Source of the DNA: Bdellovibrio sp. 22V
Lineage (GTDB): Bacteria; Bdellovibrionota; Bdellovibrionia; Bdellovibrionales; Bdellovibrionaceae
Direction of reading: 5' to 3'
NCBI RefSeq assembly: GCF_030169785.1
Contig: NZ_CP125854.1
Span: 1,116,001 to 1,180,000 of the forward strand
DNA: 64,000 nt
Below, in pieces: positions 1 through 8,831 of this stretch; the first letter of the stretch is position 1; every line of letters starts with the position of its first letter. Below the pieces are notes generated by a model. It was not told the DNA's origin, did not search any database, and saw nothing but the letters and a program-made list of their open reading frames with translations. Position numbers and translations under genes: made by a program.

Positions 1-79
1 CATAGACAATAATCAGCGCAGTGACCGCCACCACAAGCAGTCGATGGTTCAACGCGAACCGAATAATAGTATTGAGCAT
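1..79 (-). CDS. CzcA/CusA-type heavy-metal efflux RND pump, N-terminal fragment
   Basis: Only the first 26 codons lie in the window; the gene runs off the left edge. The translation begins MLNTIIRFALNHRLLVVAV, which is the usual start of CzcA/CusA inner-membrane RND transporters: a short amphipathic start followed by the first transmembrane helix. Such proteins export divalent or monovalent metal ions together with a membrane-fusion protein and an outer-membrane channel. The small Cys/His-rich exported protein just upstream on the same strand fits a metal-resistance operon. The call rests on the N-terminus alone, so substrate and full length cannot be judged. Confidence 0.6.
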   Translation of the reverse strand, partial: MLNTIIRFALNHRLLVVAVTALIIVY

Positions 80-143
80 TTTAATGCCTCTAATTTCTAA
101 CTAAAGTGAATCGAAGGTGCGTGCGATAAATCGAAAGATCGAT

Positions 144-521
144 TTAAGCTCGGGGAGGTTGCCAAGGTTTACCTTGGACGAAAAGGGAACGAAGCGAAGA
201 CTCTCGAACCACAGTGAGAGGTTTCGCAAAATAATAGTCTTCAGGAACAATAGCATTACTTGTTACTAGGACCGAACAGTGTCCCATGTGACAATGACCC
301 AAAAAACAAAGGCCGATATCTTCGCAATCGGCTTGATGTGTCTCTGTACCATTCGAGTTCACGGTCTGCTCGCTTGTGACGTGAGAGCTTGTCAGATGTT
401 CATGACAATCCGCTTGGGTAAGGCTGAAGGAAACGATTTGCAGAGAAAATAAAAAGAGCATAAGCACCCAAAACGGGCGAAGAAAGATTTTGAACTTTTC
501 TGAGGAGTTCTTCGGTCTCAT
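144..521 (-). CDS. small exported CzcI/DUF2946-like protein
   Basis: This is a 125-residue protein with a hydrophobic segment at about residues 15-36 that looks like a signal peptide or single membrane anchor. A Cys/His-rich middle follows (C-H-E-H, then a C-F-L-G-H-C-H-M-G-H-C cluster near residues 72-82), and the C-terminus is a short proline-rich PPRA tail. This build resembles the small periplasmic proteins encoded beside czc/cus metal efflux genes. It lies 64 bp upstream of the CzcA-like gene on the same strand, so co-transcription is likely. A role in periplasmic metal sensing or binding is inferred from context and from the His/Cys cluster. Confidence 0.55.
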   Translation of the reverse strand: MRPKNSSEKFKIFLRPFWVLMLFLFSLQIVSFSLTQADCHEHLTSSHVTSEQTVNSNGTETHQADCEDIGLCFLGHCHMGHCSVLVTSNAIVPEDYYFAKPLTVVRESSLRSLFVQGKPWQPPRA

Positions 522-584
522 GCTTCAATAAGACTACGCTCCTAAAGAGGGAATGTCCACCGGTCATTTCAAATGATGCCGCAT

Positions 585-1532
585 CTATTTAAGACATTGA
601 TCTTCGCTGAGATATTCTCGGTTGGCGAAAGTCTGTGTCTTTAAGAACTCATATTTTTCGGGCTGGGCTTTCTTTAAGTAAGCTCCGCGAAAGCGATAGG
701 CGACTACGGACTCTGCAAAATCCTCTTGAGGATTGAGCATGCCATATTCTGAGACAGCCTTGCTTGGATCCGCCAACTCATAGACTTTGTACTCGAGCTT
801 ATTCACGAGCTTACGCGACTCTTTCCAACCGCCGATTTTTAGCCACGCAGTCGAAGTGTCAAGCTGACCGCGGTAGGCGAGCGTGTGACCCAATTCATGC
901 AAAAACGTCTGCTGCCGCTCCGGAAAAGAAAGTTCATTCCAAAGATCAAAAACTTCCATACTGGCGTTGGCCACGATTTCTTCACCGAAGCTGTACCTTT
1001 TGCCACGGGCGAAATGAATAAGGCGTTTGTTATAGGTAATCGGATAAAGCGAAAGAGGATAATCATGCAGGGCTTGCAGAATTTCATTCAACTCATCCGG
1101 TCTCCAGGCAGAGGCATTGGCTGTGCGCAGATGTGAACCGTTAAAGCCAAAGGTCTTCAAAAGATAAAGAAGCTGTACTCCTTCATCGTCTCCGTAGATT
1201 TCCTTCATCGCACAGACAACTTTGTCGCACTTTACGGAAAATTTTAGCGCCGGTCTGCCACGCCAGCTGATGTCTAAGGCGTGCAAATCAGCGAAAAGTT
1301 GAATTAAAGGCTGAGCCTCATTTTTGAAGGCCACGCCATGAACCGTCGTTGTAAGCAGGGAAGCCCGAGGAAACTTCAAACTTTGCAACATCTCTTGGCG
1401 AGAAGGCGGATGCTGCGTTTTGCAAGGCGCTTGCAAGACCTGCTCTGCGGTGGCGGCCCACCACGTCAGCTCCTCAGCCATGACGGGACTGGTGAGACAA
1501 AACAAACATAGAATCGTTAAAGAGCGCAACAT
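585..1532 (-). CDS. exported putative zinc metallopeptidase (HExxH)
   Basis: The protein has 315 residues and a clear signal peptide ending near VMAEE (about residue 20). Near residue 212 it carries FLHELGH, a classic HExxH zinc site. About 60 residues later NPQEDFAES could supply the third, glutamate ligand, as in gluzincin-like peptidases. Four or five cysteines in the first half may form disulfides in the periplasm. I do not recognise a named family beyond a putative zinc-dependent peptidase. It is monocistronic on the minus strand, about 60 bp upstream of the CzcI-like gene. Peptidase activity is inferred from the motif and the substrate is unknown. Confidence 0.6.
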   Translation of the reverse strand: MLRSLTILCLFCLTSPVMAEELTWWAATAEQVLQAPCKTQHPPSRQEMLQSLKFPRASLLTTTVHGVAFKNEAQPLIQLFADLHALDISWRGRPALKFSVKCDKVVCAMKEIYGDDEGVQLLYLLKTFGFNGSHLRTANASAWRPDELNEILQALHDYPLSLYPITYNKRLIHFARGKRYSFGEEIVANASMEVFDLWNELSFPERQQTFLHELGHTLAYRGQLDTSTAWLKIGGWKESRKLVNKLEYKVYELADPSKAVSEYGMLNPQEDFAESVVAYRFRGAYLKKAQPEKYEFLKTQTFANREYLSEDQCLK

Positions 1533-1749
1533 CGGGGCGTAAATTTCAGGAATATCGCCGTGAAGTCAAAGGAAAACGGGCGAGGGTGCCGCTTCCGGAA
1601 AAGATTTTGGAACAGGCACTTTTTTTAGAGTCACTTTTGAAAGCGTCAAGGCCCTGGACAGCGCTCTTTCTGACGAGGCTTTAAATTCCAGGAGATTCCG
1701 GAATGAACCTTGCTAAAACCAGAGCGTTACTAATTTTGTGGAGGATTAT

Positions 1750-2352
1750 ATGAAAGCAATATTGGCACTCTGGGTTCTTGTGATCGCGCTCCCGGCATCA
1801 GCCGCTTCCTTGGCGGAGGGAGATACCGTGTATGATAAAGTCACGGGCTGGGTTTACTATATCGACAGCATTCATGGCGATAAAATCTATATCCACAACA
1901 ATGACGAAAAGGCCTGGCCTCTTCAGCGTAAAAGTTCCGACTTGCTTAAAAGTATTGAGTCCTACGGGCGAGTTTCCACAGGCGCGACGGTGACTTATTA
2001 TAACGAATCGACAAAGTACATGGAGACTTCGGAAGTAACAGCGGTCTTCGAAAACGGTCTGGCCTTCTTGTGGTCCACCGTCATGAATAAACCGTGGTTA
2101 AAGCGCAGCACACGTATTGCTGTGGCGAAGTTGGGAGTCGAAGTCGCGGAATACATGGGCGTTCGCGCTGGAGATCATCTTTGTGTGCCTAAAAAACTTT
2201 ACGCGGCAAAAGGCTCTGTCAAAGCTGGCACACAAGCTATCGTGAGCAAAGTGTACGATAACGGCAGTGCGGAAGTGAAATTGGGAAAGGTCCTTTTCCT
2301 GCAATATAAAGAAGTCCTTCTGTTGAAAGACCTCAGCGCCTCTTGTAACTAA
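1750..2352 (+). CDS. exported hypothetical protein
   Basis: A 200-residue protein with a signal peptide (MKAILALWVLVIALPASAA, cleavage after ASA). The body is beta-rich with repeated G-D-x-V-like turns, for example near residues 24 and 140, which suggests small SH3-like or KOW-like barrels, but I recognise no family. The start was set at the ATG at 1750 because GGAGGA lies just upstream and the signal peptide begins there; an in-frame GTG at 1738 would only add four residues. Its stop abuts the stop of the convergent ROK kinase gene with no spacer. Confidence 0.65.
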   Translation: MKAILALWVLVIALPASAASLAEGDTVYDKVTGWVYYIDSIHGDKIYIHNNDEKAWPLQRKSSDLLKSIESYGRVSTGATVTYYNESTKYMETSEVTAVFENGLAFLWSTVMNKPWLKRSTRIAVAKLGVEVAEYMGVRAGDHLCVPKKLYAAKGSVKAGTQAIVSKVYDNGSAEVKLGKVLFLQYKEVLLLKDLSASCN

Positions 2353-3312
2353 TTAGCGGTACAAATAGGGGAGATAACCGGCCCCTAAAACGCCAGCATG
2401 ATTCTTCGTTTTTGCGATCTCAATCTTGCACTCAAAAGCGGGGTTCATCTGGCGGATCATCGTTTTGTAGTGCGCTTTCATTTCGTTGAAATAAAGATTT
2501 TTGATCTTAATAAGGCCACCGCTCAGGAAAATTTTCTCTAAGTTATAGCCAATAGAAAGATTGTAGCAAAGGCACGCTAAAGCACTGGCCATTTCATTAA
2601 ATAAAACGCCGTACTTCGCATCTTTAGTTTCGATAAGTTCCTCGACAGAATTTCCCTGGAACCCCATTTCTTTCGCGCGACGAAGGAGTCCCGTTCCGGA
2701 GGCAACACCTTCCACCGTGCAGTGGTGGAGTTTGTTGGGTTGGTTCTGCAGTCTTTTGAAATCAACGATCGTGTGACCGTATTCAGAGCCCATTCCGCGG
2801 CTTTGCGCTGGCAAACCGTTGAAGATAACTCCGGAACCGATGCCGGTTCCAACGCTGACGACGGCAAAGGAAGACATCGCTTTAGCTCCGCCGACCCAAC
2901 CTTCCGCAAGGGCCGCCGCTGTAGCGTCATGCTGGAAGTACACTTTGGTTTTAAATCCCTGACGAAGCACTTCTTTTTCCAAAAGGTCGCGGATCGGAAC
3001 GATTTTCCAACCGGGATAATTCACGGGATGAATCAGTTTTCCCTCGGCGGCATTCAAGGGCCCGGCACTAGCCAAGCCAATACCTAAAAAGGTTTTACCG
3101 CTGGTTTCCTTCGGGAATCTCTTTTTGAAATCCAGAGCAATATCGGCCATCAAACCAATCACGCGCTTTTGTGTTTTTGCCGCGGATCCTTCGCGTTTCA
3201 TATCGACGGGCACTTTAATGAAGTCGATCATGTCGCCTTTGTTGGATAAAAGCGCTGCCGCAAGTTTCGTTCCGCCAAGATCAAAGCCGATAGTGTACGT
3301 GGTTTTTTTCAT
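2353..3312 (-). CDS. ROK-family sugar kinase (probable glucokinase)
   Basis: A 319-residue ROK kinase. Residues 8-20 form the phosphate-1 loop (GFDLGGTKLAAAL), and HDATAAALAEG near residue 130 holds the catalytic aspartate of the family's [NH]-D-A-x-A motif. SVGTGIGSG supplies the phosphate-2 region. The zinc-binding Cys cluster of typical ROK proteins is missing; only HHCTVEGVASG remains at that place. As the last gene of the maltodextrin operon it most likely phosphorylates glucose released by amylase and pullulanase products. One base separates it from the alpha-amylase gene. Fructokinase or N-acetylhexosamine kinase activity cannot be excluded. Confidence 0.8.
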   Translation of the reverse strand: MKKTTYTIGFDLGGTKLAAALLSNKGDMIDFIKVPVDMKREGSAAKTQKRVIGLMADIALDFKKRFPKETSGKTFLGIGLASAGPLNAAEGKLIHPVNYPGWKIVPIRDLLEKEVLRQGFKTKVYFQHDATAAALAEGWVGGAKAMSSFAVVSVGTGIGSGVIFNGLPAQSRGMGSEYGHTIVDFKRLQNQPNKLHHCTVEGVASGTGLLRRAKEMGFQGNSVEELIETKDAKYGVLFNEMASALACLCYNLSIGYNLEKIFLSGGLIKIKNLYFNEMKAHYKTMIRQMNPAFECKIEIAKTKNHAGVLGAGYLPYLYR

Positions 3313-3313
3313 A

Positions 3314-4753
3314 TTACTCTAAGATATTTTTTGTCGTTGATTTACGCAAGAAGGCCACCGCCGACATCGCCGGGACCAGGATTCTGACACGGTTGTTGCT
3401 GACACGATAACCTTGCGCACACGTTTTATTTTTAATGTTGTAACCGGAATCCAGGATGTTGCAGTAAATTCCTTCGGGGAGTGTCGTCGAGAAATCCTGC
3501 GTGACGTCCTTATTCGAGAAATTCAAGGCAAGAAATCCGTACGCGCCTCTACTGAAGGAGAGAACGTCGCGACCGTTGCTCCACCAGTTATTTACTGTGA
3601 ACGCTTTGTCTGTTTGATTGCGGAAGTCCACCATCGCTGCGACTTCCGGTAAGCGGTGTTCGCAAGTCCAAGGGGCATGACATTGATTGCTGGCATCTAA
3701 AATAGGAAGTGTTGAATAGTCTGCCGCTAAAGGCGGTCCCTGTTCAGGGTTGTTGAACGCATACCCAGAGTAAAGTTGCGGATAACCAAAGGGCCAGGCC
3801 AGCATGAAGATCTGCGCCAGGCGATACAGGTTTTGTTCCGAACCGTTGTAGCTTAAAATATTTCCAGTGCGCTCAAGATCGTGATTCGTGACGAAAACGA
3901 TTGAGTCAATGCTCGCCGGGAATCCTTGCGCGATATTTTGCAAAGGCTCGGTTTTTTTATCACGGAATCCATACGCCAACACGCGAGGATAGTCATAGGC
4001 CATGACGTCGCCGACCGGAAGATAATCGTTGTACTCAACGGGACCGCGTGGATCGTAAATGACCTCTTGATAGATATAAGCGGAGCGCTTGAGTTTCCAT
4101 TTGATCGCGGCTAAATCCTGCACGGGAATGTGTTTGGCGGCGTCGATACGAAATCCTGTAACACCGAGATCCAGCAGATGATTGAGGTAATCCGCGATTT
4201 TTGTGCGCACGTATTCGGACTCGGTCGCGAGATCGGCAAGATCTAAGAGCTCGCAGTTCTGCAATTCGTAGCGGTCATTGAAATTCGAGATATTGTCGTT
4301 GCCGTTGCGACCGCAGTGATGAAAATCGTTGTAAGAATAAAGACCGGGATACTCATAGTGACTGAATTTTGTTCCCGCATATCCGATGCCGCCGGGAATT
4401 CCTGTAGCATGGTTGATCACGGCATCGACGTAAACGTCGACACCCGCTTGCCGGCAACGGCGAACCATGTCGGCAAATTCCGTTTCATTGCCACTGCGCG
4501 ATTGAATTTTGTAAGACACCACTTGATAGCGTTCCCACCAAGGATTGTCTTGCCATAAGATGTGTTCATGAGGCGGCGAGACCTGAACGGCGGCAAAACC
4601 GGCAGGACCCAAATAAATCTCGCACTCGCGAGCAATATCTTTCCACGGCCATTCAAAAAGATGCACAAAGACCGTGCGCGGGGCCGCGTGCGACTGCAAA
4701 GCCAGAAGCAGAACGAAGAACGGGATTATTCTGGCAAAAAAAGACGTCGGCAT
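3314..4753 (-). CDS. secreted alpha-amylase (GH13)
   Basis: This 479-residue protein has a signal peptide (about residues 1-24) followed by a GH13 TIM barrel that starts TVFVHLFEWPWKDIA, typical of the animal-like alpha-amylase subgroup. All four conserved regions are visible: DAVINH (110-115), GFRIDAAKH with nucleophile Asp204, YIYQEV with acid/base Glu230, and FVTNHD with Asp292. A short all-beta C-terminal domain follows. It hydrolyses internal alpha-1,4 bonds of starch or glycogen, most likely in the periplasm or outside the cell. It lies 8 bp downstream of malK within the maltodextrin operon. Confidence 0.9.
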   Translation of the reverse strand: MPTSFFARIIPFFVLLLALQSHAAPRTVFVHLFEWPWKDIARECEIYLGPAGFAAVQVSPPHEHILWQDNPWWERYQVVSYKIQSRSGNETEFADMVRRCRQAGVDVYVDAVINHATGIPGGIGYAGTKFSHYEYPGLYSYNDFHHCGRNGNDNISNFNDRYELQNCELLDLADLATESEYVRTKIADYLNHLLDLGVTGFRIDAAKHIPVQDLAAIKWKLKRSAYIYQEVIYDPRGPVEYNDYLPVGDVMAYDYPRVLAYGFRDKKTEPLQNIAQGFPASIDSIVFVTNHDLERTGNILSYNGSEQNLYRLAQIFMLAWPFGYPQLYSGYAFNNPEQGPPLAADYSTLPILDASNQCHAPWTCEHRLPEVAAMVDFRNQTDKAFTVNNWWSNGRDVLSFSRGAYGFLALNFSNKDVTQDFSTTLPEGIYCNILDSGYNIKNKTCAQGYRVSNNRVRILVPAMSAVAFLRKSTTKNILE

Positions 4754-4761
4754 CGCAGCTC

Positions 4762-5805
4762 CTAGACGCGTTGATTGAGTCCGGTTTTTTTATCAAAGAG
4801 GTGAGCCTTTGTCAGGTCGATCTTCAGCGTGACCTTTTGATCCTTGGAAAAATTATCCGCTGAATCCACAAGAATTCTGACGTTTTGACCCGCTAAGTTT
4901 CCATGAAGCATTTGCTGCCCGCCAAGATTTTCAGATAGTTCGATCTGATAGCTCCCCAATTCGATTTCATTGGCTGCGAGCGGTCCTTGTGACACCTTTA
5001 GAGCTTCGGGACGCGCCCCTAAAATCTGTCCCGGGACACGAGCTTCCGGCCAAGGAAGTTTTTGCACGGGTTCACCTTCGATGAAATTCATCTCCGGGGA
5101 CCCGATAAAGCTCGCAATAAAAAGATTTTTCGGTTTGTGATAAATCTCGGAAGGCGTTCCGATTTGTTCAATAACACCTTCTTTGAGCACGGCGATACGA
5201 TCGCCCATCGTCGTCGCTTCCATCTGATCGTGAGTCACATAGATCATCGTGCTTTTCAGATTCTGATGCAGACGTTTGATCTCCACACGCATTTGACTGC
5301 GCAGATGCGCATCCAAATTTGAAAGTGGTTCGTCAAAAAGAATAATAGAAGTGCGACGAGCTAAAGCGCGCCCTAAAGCCACGCGCTGGCGTTGCCCGCC
5401 GGAAAGTTCTTTTGGTTTGCGCTGTAAAAGATGATCGATTTGCAAAAGCTGCGCGATTTCTTTTACACGTGATTCAATTTCGGACCCGGAACGTTTTTGT
5501 AACTTCAAAGCAAAGCCCATGTTTTCGGCCACGTTCATGTGCGGATAAAGAGCGTAATTCTGAAACACCATGGCAACGTCGCGGTCCTGCGGTTCGATTT
5601 TGTTGATCGTTTTACCGTCGACTTTGATTTCACCGGCATCCGCTTTTTCCAGACCAGCCAAAGTGCGAAGCAATGTGGATTTGCCGCATCCCGAAGGACC
5701 CACGAGAACCAGAAACTCGCCCGAGGAAATCTGCAAGTCGACGTTCTTTAAGATATGTTGCGGGCCGAAACTTTTAGAGAGCTGAGAGAATTCAATGTGC
5801 GCCAT
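4762..5805 (-). CDS. malK: maltodextrin ABC transporter ATP-binding protein (MalK-type)
   Basis: A 347-residue ABC ATPase of the MalK/UgpC class. Walker A is GPSGCGKST (36-44), the signature motif is LSGGQRQRV (134-142) and Walker B is IILFDEP (154-160), followed by the D-loop and THDQMEA switch histidine. The C-terminal third is the TOBE-type regulatory domain of carbohydrate importers. It would dimerise and power the MalEF/MalG permease. The gene starts 3 bp after malG. The two genes are clearly one transcriptional unit with the rest of the locus, so maltodextrin specificity is inferred from context. Confidence 0.9.
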   Translation of the reverse strand: MAHIEFSQLSKSFGPQHILKNVDLQISSGEFLVLVGPSGCGKSTLLRTLAGLEKADAGEIKVDGKTINKIEPQDRDVAMVFQNYALYPHMNVAENMGFALKLQKRSGSEIESRVKEIAQLLQIDHLLQRKPKELSGGQRQRVALGRALARRTSIILFDEPLSNLDAHLRSQMRVEIKRLHQNLKSTMIYVTHDQMEATTMGDRIAVLKEGVIEQIGTPSEIYHKPKNLFIASFIGSPEMNFIEGEPVQKLPWPEARVPGQILGARPEALKVSQGPLAANEIELGSYQIELSENLGGQQMLHGNLAGQNVRILVDSADNFSKDQKVTLKIDLTKAHLFDKKTGLNQRV

Positions 5806-5808
5806 AAA

Positions 5809-6627
5809 CTATCCTTTCACGCTTCCCATCGTCAGACCGGAAACCAAATAACGTGAAATACTGATGAATAAAATCAAAACGGGAATGCTTACGATCAATG
5901 CTCCCGCTGCATACAAACCCCATTGCGTCGCGAGGCTGGCTTGAAACGAGCGCAGGCCCAGCGGCAAAGTGTAAAGCTGCGGGTCTTGCAAAACGACGGC
6001 GGCGATAACGTACTCGCTCCAACTTGTCATGAAACTGAAAAGAGCGGTGATAACCAAAGCTGGTGAAGACACCGGCAGAATGATTTTATAAAAAGTTTTC
6101 CATGGAGAACAACCGTCTAATAGCGCCGCTTCTTCGAGTTCTTTAGGAATCGTGTCGTAGTACGCCTTCATCTGCCACACGCAGAAAGGCAGAGCCGTTG
6201 AGGAGTATATAATGAAAAGTCCCCAGAAGCTGTCGATCAAACGCAATTTAGAGAGAATAATGTAAAACGGAAGGATCAACATCGTGGCCGGAAACATCTG
6301 CGTCGCCAGCAAAGAGAACAGCATCATGTTGCGGCCGCGGAACTGATAGCGTGACAAAGCATAAGCGCTTGTCGACGCGAACGCGACACCCAAAAGAGTT
6401 GTCATCGTCGCGACTAATAAAGAGTTGCGCATCCACAAAATAAAATCGGTATTAACGAAGAGATCTATAAAATTCTTTACGGTGGAGGTGCTTGTAAAGA
6501 TCTCCAGTGAATGGGACTGGAAAGCATTATCACCGCGTAAAGAAACGGAAAGCACGTACAACATCGGATAGATGGAAAACACCGCAAAAAGAAGAATGCT
6601 TAGCCAAGCGAGAGTTTTTTTGATCAT
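5809..6627 (-). CDS. malG: maltodextrin ABC transporter permease (MalG-type)
   Basis: A 272-residue inner-membrane protein with about six transmembrane helices and the EAA coupling motif (EEAALLDGCSPWKTFYKIIL) that docks on MalK. I chose the ATG at 6627 because the protein then begins MIKKTLAWLSILLF, as MalG homologues do, and because it overlaps the malEF stop as ATGA. A longer reading frame upstream is only out-of-frame sequence of malEF. It pairs with the MalF half of the fusion gene upstream to form the translocation pore. Confidence 0.9.
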   Translation of the reverse strand: MIKKTLAWLSILLFAVFSIYPMLYVLSVSLRGDNAFQSHSLEIFTSTSTVKNFIDLFVNTDFILWMRNSLLVATMTTLLGVAFASTSAYALSRYQFRGRNMMLFSLLATQMFPATMLILPFYIILSKLRLIDSFWGLFIIYSSTALPFCVWQMKAYYDTIPKELEEAALLDGCSPWKTFYKIILPVSSPALVITALFSFMTSWSEYVIAAVVLQDPQLYTLPLGLRSFQASLATQWGLYAAGALIVSIPVLILFISISRYLVSGLTMGSVKG

Positions 6628-8831
6628 ACTTTTTTCTCTTTGTTGTATTGGCGTACAAGCGAGCCCAAGCTCCAGCCGACGAGGATCAGGAAGATAAGAA
6701 CAGACACGGCCGCCGCGTACCCGTAGCGATAAAGATTGAAGGCGGCTTTGTAAACGTAGCTCACTAAGATATGCGTTTGATCGCCGGGTTCGCCGGCATT
6801 GCTGACGAGCCATACGATGTTCAAATTATTAAATGTCCATATACAGCCAAGCAAAGCTGCCGGGATCATCACCGGCATTAAGAGTGGCAGGGTGATGTGG
6901 CGGAAGCGTTGCCAAGCATTGGCCTTGTCCAGGTAAGCTGCTTCATAAAGCGAATGCGGAATGGATTGCAGTCCGCCTAAAGCGACAATCATCATGAAAG
7001 GAAAGCCAAGCCATACATTCGTGATAATACACGCCGTGAAGGCCGTGAACGGTTGGCTTAACCATTGGACCGGTGAAAGGTGCAAAAATTTTTGCAGGAA
7101 AATATTAATCGGGCCGTACTCTTGGTTAAACATTCCCCGCCATGTCAGTGCCGTGATGTACTGAGGCACCGCCCATGGAATAATGAAAAGCGTTCTCCAG
7201 AAGCCTTTGGCCGGCATCACCTGATTGATGATCACCGCCAGAAAAATACCCAACGTTACGTGAAAGAAAACGTTCACGACGGTCCAAATCACTGTCTTTA
7301 AAAGAAGAGAATAGAACTTCGGATCTGTCAAAGCATCGACGTAGTGTTGAACACCGACAATCGACCAATCCTGGAATGTGCGCAGACTGAAATTAGAAAA
7401 CGAGATCGCGATATTATAGAAGAACGGATAAATAATAACGGCAAAGATTCCCACAAACGCCGGTAGCATCATGTAGTATACGAACTTCTGCGGTCCACGG
7501 AAACCTTGGATGAAGTGGCCGACGGAGTTTCGAGACATCCACAGAAGAGCAAGGATTCCCGCTAAAATAAGTCCTTTGATAATGAAAGCCGAAGCATCCG
7601 GTTGAATGACTTCATTCATGTCATGAATCTGCGCTTTCGCCATGGACTGTGCTTCTTGCGCAGCCGCCTGCGGAGTTACCGAGCCCGCCAGAAGCTTTTG
7701 ATACTGAATGCGAAGACTGTCCCACACCGCGCGCACCTCGGGCACCACCGGCATGGGCGTGCCGACTTCCATGATTTGCGAAGAAACCTGCAGCAACGGA
7801 TTGTCTTTGACCAAAGGATTCGCGCGCAAGGAAAGGAGTGAAGGCAGGACACCCACACGTTCTGTGAAAAGCAGCTGGACTTTTTCGGAAGTCAGATACT
7901 TCAAAACTTTTAAAGTCGCGGCAAGATGTTCGGGACTGCGAATGTTTGCATTCACGGAATAACCGGCCGTTCCGACCAAAGGACTTGGCCAACGCTGCGT
8001 CTCGCTGATCATTGGGATGCGTGCGATGCCGAAATCCACGCGAGCTTCTTTGTAGTCGCCCCAAGACCAGTCGCCATTGATAAGCATGGCCGCTTTGCCT
8101 TGTTTGAACAAAGCATTGGCGGTTTCGTAATCGCACTCTTTAGGAATGATTTTATACTTATCGCGCAGATCTAAAATGAACTCGAAAGTTTTTTGCAAAG
8201 CCGGTGTGCCTAGATTCGGCTCTGTATTCCCGGTCATAAACGGCGCGCCAAAAGCTGGAATAAACGGAGCAAAAAAGAAAGGCTCCGTATAGTTGAAAAC
8301 CAAACCGAAACGGTCGATCTTGCCGTCGCCATCAAGGTCCGCGGTCATTTTCTGACCGATCTCAATCAGCTCTTGAGACGTTTGCGGCGGTTGCGACAAA
8401 AGCTTCTTGTTATAAAGAAGCATCAGGTGATTTCCGACGCCGCCGCCGATCATGTAGTATTTTTCCTGGTACAGAGGTGTCGCTAAGGGATCGAACTGTT
8501 TGAAATAATCTTTTTCTAAAAGCTCATTCAAAGGACGAATGATATTCATCGCCGCGAAAGGGCCGATTTGATCGCTAGGACCATAGACAAGTTCCGGACC
8601 GCTGCCACCCATTGCCGCCGCTTGATAAGAGGACCGCAGTTCTTCCGTCTCGCGATAAGTTTCTTGTACGACGATATCGGGATTTTCTTTTTCAAAAGCG
8701 CGCAGAGCTTCGGCTAAAACCTGGCGATGGCCGTAAATCATTTGATGCCAAAGCTGAATGCGCACCGGTTCCGCGTGAGCCGTCGCGATGTTCATAAGTA
8801 GGCTTAGAAAAAATACCAGTCGCAAAAACAT
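6624..8831 (-). CDS. fused maltodextrin-binding protein and permease (MalE-MalF)
   Basis: One 735-residue chain joins two transporter parts. Residues 1-20 are a signal peptide. Residues 21 to about 405 form an extracellular solute-binding domain of the MalE type (EPVRIQLWHQ start, then GPELVYGPSD and DRFGLVFNYTEP). A transmembrane helix at about 415-433 leads into a MalF-like permease, with the EAA loop at 630-651 (EAAYLDKANAWQRF, with Lys where Gly is usual). No separate malE is present here, so each transporter carries one tethered receptor. A MalE-MalF fusion of this kind has been characterised from B. bacteriovorus. It overlaps pulA by 1 nt and malG by 4 nt. Confidence 0.92.
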   Translation of the reverse strand: MFLRLVFFLSLLMNIATAHAEPVRIQLWHQMIYGHRQVLAEALRAFEKENPDIVVQETYRETEELRSSYQAAAMGGSGPELVYGPSDQIGPFAAMNIIRPLNELLEKDYFKQFDPLATPLYQEKYYMIGGGVGNHLMLLYNKKLLSQPPQTSQELIEIGQKMTADLDGDGKIDRFGLVFNYTEPFFFAPFIPAFGAPFMTGNTEPNLGTPALQKTFEFILDLRDKYKIIPKECDYETANALFKQGKAAMLINGDWSWGDYKEARVDFGIARIPMISETQRWPSPLVGTAGYSVNANIRSPEHLAATLKVLKYLTSEKVQLLFTERVGVLPSLLSLRANPLVKDNPLLQVSSQIMEVGTPMPVVPEVRAVWDSLRIQYQKLLAGSVTPQAAAQEAQSMAKAQIHDMNEVIQPDASAFIIKGLILAGILALLWMSRNSVGHFIQGFRGPQKFVYYMMLPAFVGIFAVIIYPFFYNIAISFSNFSLRTFQDWSIVGVQHYVDALTDPKFYSLLLKTVIWTVVNVFFHVTLGIFLAVIINQVMPAKGFWRTLFIIPWAVPQYITALTWRGMFNQEYGPINIFLQKFLHLSPVQWLSQPFTAFTACIITNVWLGFPFMMIVALGGLQSIPHSLYEAAYLDKANAWQRFRHITLPLLMPVMIPAALLGCIWTFNNLNIVWLVSNAGEPGDQTHILVSYVYKAAFNLYRYGYAAAVSVLIFLILVGWSLGSLVRQYNKEKKV

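Noticed and set aside
6628-6813. An N-terminal extension of MalG by 62 codons
   Set aside because: These codons are an out-of-frame reading of the malEF gene, are Arg-rich, and the ATGA overlap at 6624-6627 gives the natural start.
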